NCBI RefSeq assembly: GCF_038070105.1
Contig: NZ_JBBPBZ010000001.1
Coordinates: forward strand, 1 to 64,000
DNA: 64,000 bases
Origin: Methylocystis sp. IM3
GTDB lineage: Bacteria > Pseudomonadota > Alphaproteobacteria > Rhizobiales > Beijerinckiaceae
Direction of reading: 5' to 3'
Made by a program: the position numbers and the translations under genes. This document shows, piece by piece, positions 56,501 through 64,000 of this stretch. The notes under the pieces are model-generated. The model saw only the letters and a list, made by a program, of their open reading frames with translations. It ran no database searches and had not been told where the DNA came from. The stretch's first letter is position 1. Every line of letters starts with the position of its first letter.

Positions 56501-57984
56501 CGCAGGCCTTCATGGATGATGAGAAGCGCATCCTCGTCTTTTCCGACGCCGGCGGCACGGGACGCTCCTATCACGCCGAGCGCAGCGCCAAGAACCAGCG
56601 GCTTCGCGTCCATTATCTGCTCGAACCCGGCTGGAAAGCCGACAACGCCATCCAGGGATTGGGCCGCACCAATCGCACGAATCAGGCGCAGCCGCCGCTG
56701 TTCCGTCCCGTCGCGACCGACGTAAAGGGCGAGAAGCGCTTTCTCTCGACGATCGCCCGGCGGCTCGACACGCTCGGCGCCATTACGCGGGGTCAGCGCC
56801 AGACCGGCGGCCAGGGCCTGTTCCGGCCCGAGGACAATCTCGAATCCCCTTACGGCCGCACGGCGCTGCGCCGGCTCTATCAGCTGGTCTATGCCGGCAA
56901 GGTCGAAGGCTGTTCGCTGACGCGCTTTATGGAAGCGACGGGGCTCGATCTCACCGACCAGGACGGCAGCCTCAAGGAGGAGCTGCCGCCGATCTCGACC
57001 TTCCTCAATCGCATCCTCGCTCTGCCGATCGCGCTGCAGAACCTCCTCTTCGAGGTGTTCGAGGGGCTGATGGAAGCGCAGGTCGAGGCGGCGATCCAGG
57101 GCGGCGTCTTTGACGTCGGCGTCGAGACGCTGGTGGCCGAAAGCCTTGTCGTCACGAACCGCCAGACGATCGCCGTGCATGGCAAGAGCGGCGCGGAGAC
57201 GCAGCTTCTGACGATCCTGCGCAAGGACAAGACGCGGATCACGACGCTGGGCGAGGCGCTCGACTATGCGACCGCCTCGCAAAAATCGCGATTGATGATC
57301 AACGACCAATCGGGCCGCGCCGCCGTCAAATTGTCCGCGACGGCGCTGATGCAGGACGACGGCTCGGTTCAGCCGCGGGTTCGTCTGCTGCGTCCGGCCC
57401 ATGCCGATGTGGTCACCGTCGAGGCCTTGCAGCGCTCGCATTGGCGCGACGCGAGCTCGGAAGAATTCCGGCGGGCGTGGGAGATAGAGGTCGCATCCCT
57501 TCCGGAACTGACCGAAGGCACGTTCCACATCGTGACCGGCCTCCTGCTCCCGGTCTGGAACCGGCTCCCGGATGAGGCGGCGCGGGTCTATCGGTTGCAG
57601 ACCGACGAGGGCGAACGGATCATCGGCCGGCTCGTCTCGCCGGCGAGCGCCGCCGTCCTACTCGAAGCAACGGGCGCCGGGGCCCCTGCCCTTGCGCTAG
57701 AAGCGGCTCTTGCCGCGGTGATGCAGGACGGCGCGGGGCTCGTGCTCGCTGAGGGGCTGGTCCTCAAGCGCTCGCTCGTGATGAATCGGCATCGGCTCGA
57801 ACTCGCGGGCTTTAGTGACACGATAGTTGACCGATTGAAGGCGCAGGGCGTTGTTTCCGAAATCATCGCCTGGAAGCTGCGGCTCTTCGTGCCGCTCGGC
57901 GACGACGTTGCAAAAATCGTCGAGAAGCTCCTCGCGCTCTATCCCCTGCTCCGCGTCGCGCCTGCGACCCGCGTGAATTCTTGA
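53506..57984 (+). CDS. methyltransferase and strawberry-notch-type helicase fusion
   Basis: This 1492-residue protein has three parts. Residues about 130-310 form an N6-adenine-type methyltransferase domain: LEPSAGTGMIAIHAELAGA for SAM, and NPPF at 218-221. Residues about 500-760 are a superfamily-2 helicase core: GDGTGAGKGRQVAG at 534-547, FTTYSTL and FDEAHA around 647-652. YVSATGATT is motif III. Residues about 880-1180 form the second helicase lobe and strawberry-notch C-terminal region (FSDAGGTGRSYHAE, QGLGRTNRTNQ). The C-terminal 250 residues are uncharacterised. Such fusions are typical of large plasmids and phages. Roles in anti-restriction or DNA processing are suggested, not shown. 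Confidence 0.85.
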   Translation: MSQSFTAVRSKATQAEFSFATDDKPHALMMAAQALVNLLAKAQPINVVGLRAAMESAFGASDAEGAWRWKDAYEALEAAQVLFLRRYGPAMIARANKEPARVLAMLSKIGALLPSETRRSEESHALQQFSTPLEFAYVASLAAGLGAGDIVLEPSAGTGMIAIHAELAGAKLILNEWAETRADLLKLLFSGAPLSRFDGAQLHDRLDASVTPSVVLMNPPFSSSPLIEGRHAAATFEHIRASLARLRTGGRLVAITGETFAPTSNSWRASFERLQEQGRLVFTASLARGFFARHGTSVESRMTVFDKTPAENPKEFPGGFGPVVDLPELLALVQREVPPRAVLVERAQDDVHAPVPGGIGASVKSMTPIAVRHRATPPLAFAESARPAPRSSAGVAAASAPRTAASVETIELDYELRDWKAPAGDALSAGLYESYAVQSIAIAGAKPHPTTLVQSAAMASVAPPKPSYRPHLPKSVVESGLLSEAQLESVIYAGEAHSSLLAGSFLVDESFDTVSVAPDDAENAVRFRRGYYLGDGTGAGKGRQVAGVVLDNWFKGRRKALWISKSDKLLEDAQRDWAALGQEKLQIVPQSSFKQGAPIQLSEGILFTTYSTLRSDERQGRDGAVKASRLSQIVDWLGTDFDGVIVFDEAHALANAVGDKGERGEKSASQQGRAGLRLQNALPDARVLYVSATGATTVANLAYATRLGLWGSTDMPFATRQDFVAAMEAGGIAAMEVLARDLKALGLYASRALSYAGVEVEMLERQLSVEQIRIYDAYAGAFEIIHNNLTAALEAANITGEGGRAYNRNAKSAARSAFESNKQRFFNHLITAMKVPSLIASIERDLEAGHAAVIQIVSTSEALMERRLAEIPTSEWGDLSCDITPREYVLDYLTHSFPTQLFEVYSDENGDLHSRPVVDEQGNPVQSREAMERRDRLIEHLAALPAVQGALDQIVQRFGTEMVAEVTGRSRRFVRKTNADGSDRLCVEKRPASSNLGETQAFMDDEKRILVFSDAGGTGRSYHAERSAKNQRLRVHYLLEPGWKADNAIQGLGRTNRTNQAQPPLFRPVATDVKGEKRFLSTIARRLDTLGAITRGQRQTGGQGLFRPEDNLESPYGRTALRRLYQLVYAGKVEGCSLTRFMEATGLDLTDQDGSLKEELPPISTFLNRILALPIALQNLLFEVFEGLMEAQVEAAIQGGVFDVGVETLVAESLVVTNRQTIAVHGKSGAETQLLTILRKDKTRITTLGEALDYATASQKSRLMINDQSGRAAVKLSATALMQDDGSVQPRVRLLRPAHADVVTVEALQRSHWRDASSEEFRRAWEIEVASLPELTEGTFHIVTGLLLPVWNRLPDEAARVYRLQTDEGERIIGRLVSPASAAVLLEATGAGAPALALEAALAAVMQDGAGLVLAEGLVLKRSLVMNRHRLELAGFSDTIVDRLKAQGVVSEIIAWKLRLFVPLGDDVAKIVEKLLALYPLLRVAPATRVNS

Positions 57985-58002
57985 GAACAGTGGGAGGCGG
58001 TA

Positions 58003-59001
58003 ATGGAAAGCCCAACTCGGACTCTGTCCAGCGGCCTCGCCGAGCATGTCGAGGACGTCTGCAGGCATTATCTCTCGAACGGTCGTCGGTGCGGCAATTA
58101 CTGGATCGTCGGCGACGTGAACAACCACGTCGGCCGAAGCCTCTATGTGCGGCTCAAGGGCCCTCTCTCTGGTAAGGGAGCGCGCGGCAAATGGGCTGAT
58201 GGCGCGACAGGCGAATATGGCGACCTTCTTGATCTCATTCGCGCGCGAGAGGGGCTCGCGTCCTTTCGCGATACGCTCGACGAGGCGCGGCGCTTTTTGG
58301 GGGCGCCGCGCGCAAGAAGTTCGGGGCGACGAGAGAGACATTCGAGCGAGCGCGATACCGTTGCGCTCGCTCGAGAGATTTGGACGGCGTCGCGGTCGAT
58401 CGACGGCGCGCCAGCGGAGGCCTATCTCCGCGCGCGGAAAATCGCCGCCGATCTTCACGACGCACCGCTGCGCTATCACTCGGCGCTGCTTTACCGCGAT
58501 CCCAAATCTCCGCCCCAAAAATTGCCGGCGCTCGTCGCCGCCGTCACCGACATCAACGGCGAGATCAGGGGCATTCATCGAACCTTTCTCGATCTGGCGC
58601 GTAACGACAAGGCGAACGTCGCTTCGCCGCGACGTTCGCTCGGAGCCATACTCGGCAACGGCGTACGTTTCGGCGCCATCGATGACTTCGCCATCATCGG
58701 CGAAGGAATTGAAACGGTCCTCTCGCTCAGCAGCGCTTTTCCCGACATTCCGACTGTCGCGGCGCTTTCCGCCTCGCATCTTGCCGCTTGGCGTCCGCCA
58801 TCGAACTTACGACGGCTTGTCATTGCCGCCGACAATGATGAGCCAGGTCGAAGCGCTGCGCAGAGACTGTCCGCGCGAATAAAAGAACATCTCATCGACG
58901 CGACGACGATTCTTCCGCTCGGCGCTGACTTCAACGGCGAGCTGCGTATGACCTCGCGCGAAAGCATGCACGACCGGGTTGCGCGGCTGATTTGGGGCTG
59001 A
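58003..59001 (+). CDS. Toprim-domain protein (plasmid primase-like), second copy
   Basis: This 332-residue protein has an N-terminal region without the Cys-rich zinc motif of its relative at 40354 (it reads RCGNYWIVGDVNNHVGRSL). A central AEAYLRARKI block is shared with the relative, and the C-terminal Toprim domain has IIGEGIETVLSLSSAFP and VIAADNDEPGRSAA. It lies 18 bp after the methyltransferase/helicase gene and probably forms one unit with it. Primase-like or DNA-nicking chemistry is inferred from the Toprim acidic residues. Confidence 0.8.
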   Translation: MESPTRTLSSGLAEHVEDVCRHYLSNGRRCGNYWIVGDVNNHVGRSLYVRLKGPLSGKGARGKWADGATGEYGDLLDLIRAREGLASFRDTLDEARRFLGAPRARSSGRRERHSSERDTVALAREIWTASRSIDGAPAEAYLRARKIAADLHDAPLRYHSALLYRDPKSPPQKLPALVAAVTDINGEIRGIHRTFLDLARNDKANVASPRRSLGAILGNGVRFGAIDDFAIIGEGIETVLSLSSAFPDIPTVAALSASHLAAWRPPSNLRRLVIAADNDEPGRSAAQRLSARIKEHLIDATTILPLGADFNGELRMTSRESMHDRVARLIWG

Positions 59002-59212
59002 ACGCCAAGTTGTCGCCGCACCGGCGTTGAACGAGGCGCCTTCTGTGTCTTGAGTTTTGGAAGGGCCTCAGCTCGATCTATAAACGACCCAAATGCCTAT
59101 ACATGATCCGTTTATGAGACATATCTGAGGCCTAACGCTTGCGCAATTGAGGTTTGAGCCATAAATAAATCATCGATATATATATATGTGGTCTATTAAT
59201 AGGGCGCCAACG

Positions 59213-59551
59213 ATGGCCAAGCCGATAACCCGTCCCTATTCCCGCTATAGCCACGACGCGGTCGTCATGCTGGGGCAGCTGATCCGCCGCGCCCGCATCG
59301 AACGGAAGATGACGACGACCGAACTGGCCGAGCGCGCCGGGTTGTCTCGTGGACTCGTGCAAAGGATCGAGAAGGGAGATCCGGGCTGCGGGATCGGCGC
59401 CGTGTTCGAGGCCGCGGCTATCGTCGGCGTGCGCCTCTTCGACGCCGATCAGACCGCGCTGACGAACGCGATCGGAGCCAACACGGCAATACTCACGCTT
59501 CTGCCCAAGGCGGTGCGCGTTTCCAAGGTCGAGGCCAAGTATGACTTCTGA
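59213..59551 (+). CDS. hipB: HipB-like antitoxin, XRE family
   Basis: This 112-residue helix-turn-helix protein has LGQLIRRARIERKMTTTELA, then ERAGLSRGLVQRIEKGDPGC, a standard XRE recognition helix. A C-terminal part would contact HipA. ATG 59213 is chosen within an upstream AT-rich stretch (TATATATATA near 59180) that probably contains its promoter and operator. Its 3' end overlaps hipA by 11 bases. It neutralises and represses the HipA kinase by family analogy. Confidence 0.85.
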   Translation: MAKPITRPYSRYSHDAVVMLGQLIRRARIERKMTTTELAERAGLSRGLVQRIEKGDPGCGIGAVFEAAAIVGVRLFDADQTALTNAIGANTAILTLLPKAVRVSKVEAKYDF

Positions 59552-60821
59552 CGCCAGTCCGAAAGAAGCGTTCGTCTGGGTCTGGCTGCCCGGCGAGATC
59601 GAACCGGTCGTCGCCGGCAGGCTCGCCGCCGCGGGCGATCAGCTGCTGTTCAATTACGGGCGCAGCTTTCTCGCCAGGAAGAACGCAATCCCGCTTTATG
59701 AACCCGAACTGCCGCTGCGAGCCGGCGTGTTGCCGCTTCTGACTGGATTGCGGATGCCGAGCTGCATCCGAGACGCGGCGCCGGATGCTTGGGGCCGGCG
59801 CGTCATCCTCAATCGGAGACTCGGCGCTAAGGGGCCCGGTATCGATGTCGCTTCGCTCGACGAGCTTACCTACCTCCTCGAATCTGGCTCCGACCGGATC
59901 GGCGCCCTGGATTTTCAGGCGTCCGCTACCCGCTACGTCGCCCGTGAGGCGGCGCCAGCCTCGCTCGACGAGCTAGCAACTGCCACCGCGAGCATCGAAG
60001 CGGGCATCCCTCTAACCCCGGAGCTCGATCAGGCGCTGTTGCATGGCACCTCCATCGGCGGCGCTCGTCCGAAGGCGATGATCGCGTCGGGAGATCGGAA
60101 ATACGTTGCGAAGTTCTCTTCGCAAAGCGACCTCTACAGCGTCGTCAAAGCTGAATACGTGGCGATGCGTCTTGCGGCCGAGAGCGGGCTGGACGTGGCG
60201 CGGGTGGCCTTGCAGCGGGCAGCCGGCAAGGACGTACTGCTCGTCGAGCGTTTCGACCGGGAGAAAGGCGCAGAGGGTTGGCGCCGTCGCGCGATGGTCT
60301 CCGCTTTGACGCTGCTCGAGCTCGACGAGATGATGGCCCGCTACGCCAGCTACGAAGACCTGGCGACCGTCATCCGTCACCGCTTCGCGGCTCCGAGGGA
60401 AACCTTGAGGGAGTTGTTCGGCCGCATGCTGTTCAACGTCTTGTGCGGCAACACTGACGATCACGCTAGAAATCATTCGGCCTTCTGGGACGGCGAGAAG
60501 CTGGCGCTCACACCGGCCTATGACATCTGCCCCCAGGCGCGGGCCGGCGGCGAAGCAACCCAGGCGATGCTGATCGGCGGTGGCGAGCGGCTGAGTCGCA
60601 TCGGCCTGTGCCTCGACGCGGCCCCGCTGTTTTTGCTGTCGCAGGAAGAGGCACTGGCTGTGGCGCGGCGTCAGATCACGACGATCCGTGATCGGTGGGT
60701 GGATGTCTGCGCCGAAGCCGCCCTCACCGACGTGGATCGAAGCCTGCTGTGGCGAAGGCAATTCTTGCATCCGTTCGCTTTCGAAGGCGCCCCGTCCTCG
60801 CTCTCAGCGCTGCTGGCGTAA
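59541..60821 (+). CDS. hipA: HipA-like serine/threonine kinase toxin
   Basis: This 426-residue HipA-type kinase has an N-terminal subdomain, LLHGTSIGGARPKAMIA (the glycine-rich ATP loop), KYVAKF with the ATP-binding Lys, and LLVERFDR. The catalytic loop NTDDHARNHSAFW is near residue 311, and the metal-binding Asp is in PAYDICPQ. HipA toxins phosphorylate aminoacyl-tRNA synthetases and induce dormancy. All catalytic residues are present, so the module should be active and help maintain the plasmid. Confidence 0.9.
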   Translation: MTSDASPKEAFVWVWLPGEIEPVVAGRLAAAGDQLLFNYGRSFLARKNAIPLYEPELPLRAGVLPLLTGLRMPSCIRDAAPDAWGRRVILNRRLGAKGPGIDVASLDELTYLLESGSDRIGALDFQASATRYVAREAAPASLDELATATASIEAGIPLTPELDQALLHGTSIGGARPKAMIASGDRKYVAKFSSQSDLYSVVKAEYVAMRLAAESGLDVARVALQRAAGKDVLLVERFDREKGAEGWRRRAMVSALTLLELDEMMARYASYEDLATVIRHRFAAPRETLRELFGRMLFNVLCGNTDDHARNHSAFWDGEKLALTPAYDICPQARAGGEATQAMLIGGGERLSRIGLCLDAAPLFLLSQEEALAVARRQITTIRDRWVDVCAEAALTDVDRSLLWRRQFLHPFAFEGAPSSLSALLA

Positions 60822-61152
60822 GATGCAGACGCGTTACGGAGCGCCGCAATGAAGACTCGACGACACTCGAGGGAGGTCTCATCGTAAGCGGCCGTCTCTT
60901 CTCGCGAGAGGGCCGCGCGCCGGCCTGAAAGAGCAGCGATGACGCCACAAGCGGCTCGCTTGCCGCAACGCTACCCGCCGACTTCTTTCCCCTGCCCTAT
61001 GCTTGCGCTTCGGGCATTCCTCGCGGCTCAAAGAAGTCGTCGGGCAGCGTTCTTCGCTTTGCTTCGACCCTTTAGGTGCGGCGCGATCCGCCCGCGGCTC
61101 GCAATCGCTGTCGGGCCGCGATCGGCGCGGCCTCAAGCGAAAGACTTCCGAC
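60822..61152. other. 330-bp gap between hipA and the DUF2493 gene, nothing supported
   Basis: No recognisable gene or RNA lies here. In-frame codons upstream of 61153 extend the next gene only with low-complexity residues. Confidence 0.4.
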
Positions 61153-62103
61153 ATGAACGATGAATTCGCCTCTCGGTCCTTCGAGACCATTGCTCCCGAC
61201 CATGACGCTTCATCTCCTTCTTCGCACCTTCTGGACGAACTGGCTTCACACGGCTATCGCCCCCTGGACGACGAACCGGATCCGCGCCCCCTGCCGTCTT
61301 CTGACGCCGCGTCCCTTGCGCTCGAGTCCGCCGTCGAAGCCTTGTCGAGCCTCTTTCTTGATACCCGCCTCGAGGCCGATCTTCCCGATCTCCTGTGGTC
61401 CTTCGTCAATCTTTTCCATCGCAAGGCGCAGCGCGTCGACCGCGAACTCGACGACAACGAAACCACGCAGCGGCGTTCGCAGGCCGAACAGGACGGCTCG
61501 GAAATCCGCTCAGTCGAACTTGAGCGGCTGATCGCGCAAGGGCTCACACTCACCGAACGACGCAACGCCTTCGAATTCTTCCGCGACCATCTCGCAGAAC
61601 TCTACGCGACCGAGACCGGTTCGTCTTGGCGTCCACGCTCGGGATCGCAGGTCAATCACCGCGCCCTGACGGCGGCCATGATCGACAGCCGGGATTTTCT
61701 GAACGCCAAAAAGCTCGCCGAGACGCAGCTGCTTTTGCCGCCTGGTCCTCGCATCGCGTTCACAGGGGGAGCTGATTTCAACGATCATCAACGGATCTGG
61801 GATACGCTCGATAAGGCACACGCAAAGCACCCGGGCATGGTCCTAATCCACGGAGCCGGGCCGAAGGGCGCGGAGCGTATCGCCGCCTGCTGGGCGGACA
61901 ACCGTAAGGTTCCTCAGGTCGCCTTCAAACCGGAGTGGACGCGACACAAGAACGCCGCGCCCTTCAAGCGCAACGACGCGATGCTCGAGGCCCTGCCCAT
62001 CGGGGTCATCGTCTTCCCGGGATCTGGGATCGTCGAGAACCTCGCCGATAAGGCCCGCAAGATGGGGATCCCGGTGTGGCGGTTTGCGAAGGAGGGCGCA
62101 TGA
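61153..62103 (+). CDS. DUF2493 (SLOG superfamily) protein
   Basis: This 316-residue protein has a variable acidic N-terminal half (about residues 1-180) and a C-terminal DUF2493 domain: RIAFTGGADFNDHQRIWDTL, then VLIHGAGPKGAERIAACWA. FKPEWTRHKNAAPFKRN and VIVFPGSGIVENLADKARK follow. This is a Rossmann-like SLOG fold thought to bind nucleotides or nucleotide-derived signals. ATG 61153 is preferred to 61003. Such genes are frequent on alphaproteobacterial plasmids near repABC, and their function is unknown. Confidence 0.8.
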   Translation: MNDEFASRSFETIAPDHDASSPSSHLLDELASHGYRPLDDEPDPRPLPSSDAASLALESAVEALSSLFLDTRLEADLPDLLWSFVNLFHRKAQRVDRELDDNETTQRRSQAEQDGSEIRSVELERLIAQGLTLTERRNAFEFFRDHLAELYATETGSSWRPRSGSQVNHRALTAAMIDSRDFLNAKKLAETQLLLPPGPRIAFTGGADFNDHQRIWDTLDKAHAKHPGMVLIHGAGPKGAERIAACWADNRKVPQVAFKPEWTRHKNAAPFKRNDAMLEALPIGVIVFPGSGIVENLADKARKMGIPVWRFAKEGA

Positions 62104-62661
62104 GGCGCCGTCCCATTCCCTCGCTCGCACTGAGGGCCAGCCCCCAAAGTCGCTGGGCGAGTTTGGAGAGAAAACTTTAGCGCCGTCGCAGCGGAATTTC
62201 TTTCCCGCAGTCGGGATTGTGGGATCGCTAGGAACCCCGCCAGCACAAGCCGCAGATAAATGCCCCTGAATTTCCGTTCCAATAGCACAGCTCGTCGGTC
62301 ATGGGTTGGCCTTGCTGCGTCGTCTCAAAGAGAGCATTCAGTCCGGATTAGCCGACGGCCCCAACCCCCTACTCTGCCGGTGCCGCACAGCCCCGCCTCT
62401 CCTTATGACGCGCATGCGCGAACAGCGCCGCATGGGCGGTCGCCGCCTCCTCAAATCGCCACACCTGGCTTTGTCTGGTAGAGCCGATGCTCTCCCATTG
62501 CTTCATGAGCGGCACGCTGCCGAAAAGATCGGACAGGATATTGATGCGATAGAAGCGGCGCATATTGCGCGCAGGGGCAATGCGGTGGAGGAGAATCGCG
62601 AGCCCAGGTTGCTGCGACAAGTCATGGGTGCTCGACATGCCAATTAGATGACGCACCAATT
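62104..62661. other. non-coding region upstream of the repABC control region
   Basis: I see no supported gene in this stretch. It leads into the parS site and the repA promoter region. Confidence 0.45.
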
Positions 62662-62677
62662 GTTGCGAGCTCGCAAC
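62662..62677. promoter_or_regulatory. parS: parS centromere site of the repABC system
   Basis: GTTGCGAGCTCGCAAC is a perfect 16-bp palindrome that fits the repABC parS consensus GTTNNNNGCNNNNAAC at every fixed base. It lies 207 bp before repA, a known position for parS in this plasmid family. RepB, encoded outside the window, should bind it. Confidence 0.8.
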
Positions 62678-62774
62678 ATTGCTGCCCTCACGGGATTTCA
62701 GTCGACACAGTTCGCCGCGATCAGCGCGGCTGCGTAGCATTCATCCTTGCTGGTTTTGGCCGGCGTTGATGCCG

Positions 62775-62790
62775 TTAACGTCTCGTTAAC
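62775..62790. promoter_or_regulatory. candidate CtrA binding site upstream of repA
   Basis: TTAA-CGTCTCG-TTAAC matches the full CtrA motif TTAA-N7-TTAAC and lies 94 bp before the repA start, followed by a T-rich run. It would link plasmid replication to the cell cycle. A chance match cannot be excluded. Confidence 0.5.
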
Positions 62791-62883
62791 CCTTTTTTTC
62801 TTGCCCTCGCCGCAAGAATCGCGAACTCTGACGGTATCACCTCGCATATGACGCTAAATCCGTCACAGAGGAATGTTGGCCGC

Positions 62884-64000
62884 ATGGACGCTAGAGCAGA
62901 TACGACGACAAAGATCGACCACTTCACAGAAGTTCTGTCCAGAGAACTGCTGTCTCTGCGAACGCGCCTCTATCCGCCGTCTTCCCAGAAAACTTTCGGA
63001 CGCACCTTCACCACGAACGACCTTGTGCGCCTGCTCAAGGTTCCCGAGTCTACGCTTCGGTCCATGACGCTTGAGGGGAAAGGCCCGCAGCCTGCGCGCC
63101 TTGAGAATAACCGCCGCGTCTATACGCTCGAACAGGTTTCTGAGCTGCGATCCTATCTGGCCGAAGTGAGGCCAGAGGAAGCGTTGACCCTGAAGCCGTG
63201 GAGACGAGGCAAGGAACAGCTTCAGATCGTCACTTGTACAAACTTCAAAGGAGGATCGTCCAAGACGACATCGAGCGTGCATCTCGCGCATTATCTGGCC
63301 ATTCAGGGCTATCGCGTTCTGTGCATCGACCTTGATCCGCAAGCCTCCCTGACCAGCCTGTTTGGACTTCAGCCGGAATTTGACGTAGGTCCGGACGAAA
63401 CCGCGTACGCGGCAATCCGGTACAACGACCATAAGCCTTTCAAGGCAGTCATTCGGAAGACTTATATCCCTGGTGTCGCGATCGTCCCCGGCAATCTCGA
63501 ACTGATGGAGTTCGAGCACGATACTGCACGCGCACTCGCATCGCGGGAGCGAGACGACCTCGGTCTTTTCTTCATGAGGCTGAAAAAGTCAATCGATCAG
63601 GTGGCCCAAGACTTCGATGTGGCGATCCTCGACACGCCACCTAATCTTGGCTTTGGCACTCTCGCCGGCCTTTTTGCGGCGACGATCCTTATCATCACCG
63701 TCCATCCAGCAATGCTCGATGTGGCGAGCATGAATCAATATCTGATCATGCTCCGTGATCTCGCAGGGGAATTGGCCCGAAACGGAGCGAGGCTGGAACA
63801 GGATTGGATCCGTTTCCTGATCACGAGACACACCCCGAACGACGGGCCACAGGCACATATTGTCGGCCTGCTGCGTCACCTCTTCGACGAACATGTTTTC
63901 GTGTCGACCGCGGTCGAGAGCACCTCGGTCGCCGCCGCCGGGCTCGCTAAAAAGTCGCTCTACGAGCTTGAAGCCGGCGAGGTGCCGCGGGAATCGCTGA
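62884..64000 (+). CDS. repA: RepA, ParA-type partition ATPase of repABC, 3' end beyond window
   Basis: The frame is open for 372 codons to the window edge. An N-terminal DNA-binding region (FTTNDLVRLLKVPESTLRSM, MerR-like) is followed by the deviant Walker A KGGSSKTTSS near residue 122, CIDLDPQASLTSLFG, and ILDTPPNLG as Walker A'. ITVHPAMLDVASMNQYL and RHTPND follow. These are diagnostic of repABC RepA, which partitions the plasmid with RepB and represses the operon. ATG 62884 has GAGGAA upstream. RepA is about 400 residues, so only about 30 residues are missing. Confidence 0.93.
   Translation, partial: MDARADTTTKIDHFTEVLSRELLSLRTRLYPPSSQKTFGRTFTTNDLVRLLKVPESTLRSMTLEGKGPQPARLENNRRVYTLEQVSELRSYLAEVRPEEALTLKPWRRGKEQLQIVTCTNFKGGSSKTTSSVHLAHYLAIQGYRVLCIDLDPQASLTSLFGLQPEFDVGPDETAYAAIRYNDHKPFKAVIRKTYIPGVAIVPGNLELMEFEHDTARALASRERDDLGLFFMRLKKSIDQVAQDFDVAILDTPPNLGFGTLAGLFAATILIITVHPAMLDVASMNQYLIMLRDLAGELARNGARLEQDWIRFLITRHTPNDGPQAHIVGLLRHLFDEHVFVSTAVESTSVAAAGLAKKSLYELEAGEVPRESL

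Noticed and set aside
56125..57528. 467-codon open frame antisense to the methyltransferase/helicase gene
   Set aside because: Shadow of a well-supported gene; its residue composition is the usual Arg/Gly/His-rich antisense type.

Overview
The window is GC-rich alphaproteobacterial DNA, most likely part of a repABC megaplasmid or chromid. The right edge runs into a RepA partition ATPase (62884 onward) preceded by a perfect repABC-type parS palindrome (62662-62677) and a CtrA-like TTAA-N7-TTAAC motif (62775-62790). Hopanoid genes (hpnI, hpnA), the alternative complex III respiratory operon and the style of the IS elements fit the Hyphomicrobiales; a methylotroph or methanotroph of the Methylocystaceae type is my guess, not something the sequence proves.

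Layout. 1-5 kb: a leftward run for the envelope (partial hpnI, an unknown protein, a cyclopropane-fatty-acid synthase, an AI-2E family transporter and a GT2 glycosyltransferase). 5.6-13.1 kb: an HPP membrane protein, a DegP-type protease divergent from a frameshifted ftsH paralogue, hpnA and a second AI-2E family transporter. 13.2-16.5 kb: a graveyard holding remnants of a second complex III end (actF plus a small partner), a YiiX-type hydrolase, an intact SMR transporter and a broken IS110 element. 16.9-28.8 kb: one tightly overlapping operon actABCDEF, a small membrane gene, sco and coxBACD, encoding quinol:cytochrome c oxidoreductase and an A2-type caa3-like oxidase. 29-32.2 kb: a decaying second HPP gene, an IS110 scrap and a quinol-dependent NO reductase. 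33-36.3 kb: a 2.95-kb nested transposon (IS110 inside IS256) that splits a carboxymuconolactone-decarboxylase-family gene. 36.4-38.8 kb: a dead SDR gene and sdhBCD without sdhA. 38.9-42.3 kb: an IS5/IS1182-type element, a Toprim protein and an IS256 relic.

42.4-45.7 kb holds the most interesting system: a leftward five-gene operon for ubiquitin-like protein conjugation. It encodes a multiubiquitin-domain modifier ending in Gly, an E2-fold protein without a catalytic Cys, a JAB-E1 fusion, a DUF6527 protein and a Clp-fold serine protease. A ribbon-helix-helix gene diverges from it across an 83-bp promoter with a repeated 9-mer. A Fic toxin module follows.

47.9-64 kb is plasmid backbone: a large ParB-like protein, a second copy of the nested transposon inserted at its stop codon, a small unknown gene, a 1492-residue methyltransferase/helicase of the strawberry-notch type, a second Toprim protein, a HipBA module, a DUF2493 protein, then parS and repA. 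No rRNA, tRNA or CRISPR array was seen.

The respiratory genes form a coherent branch: succinate:quinone reductase membrane subunits feed quinol, complex III passes electrons to the caa3-like oxidase, and qNOR draws on the same quinol pool.
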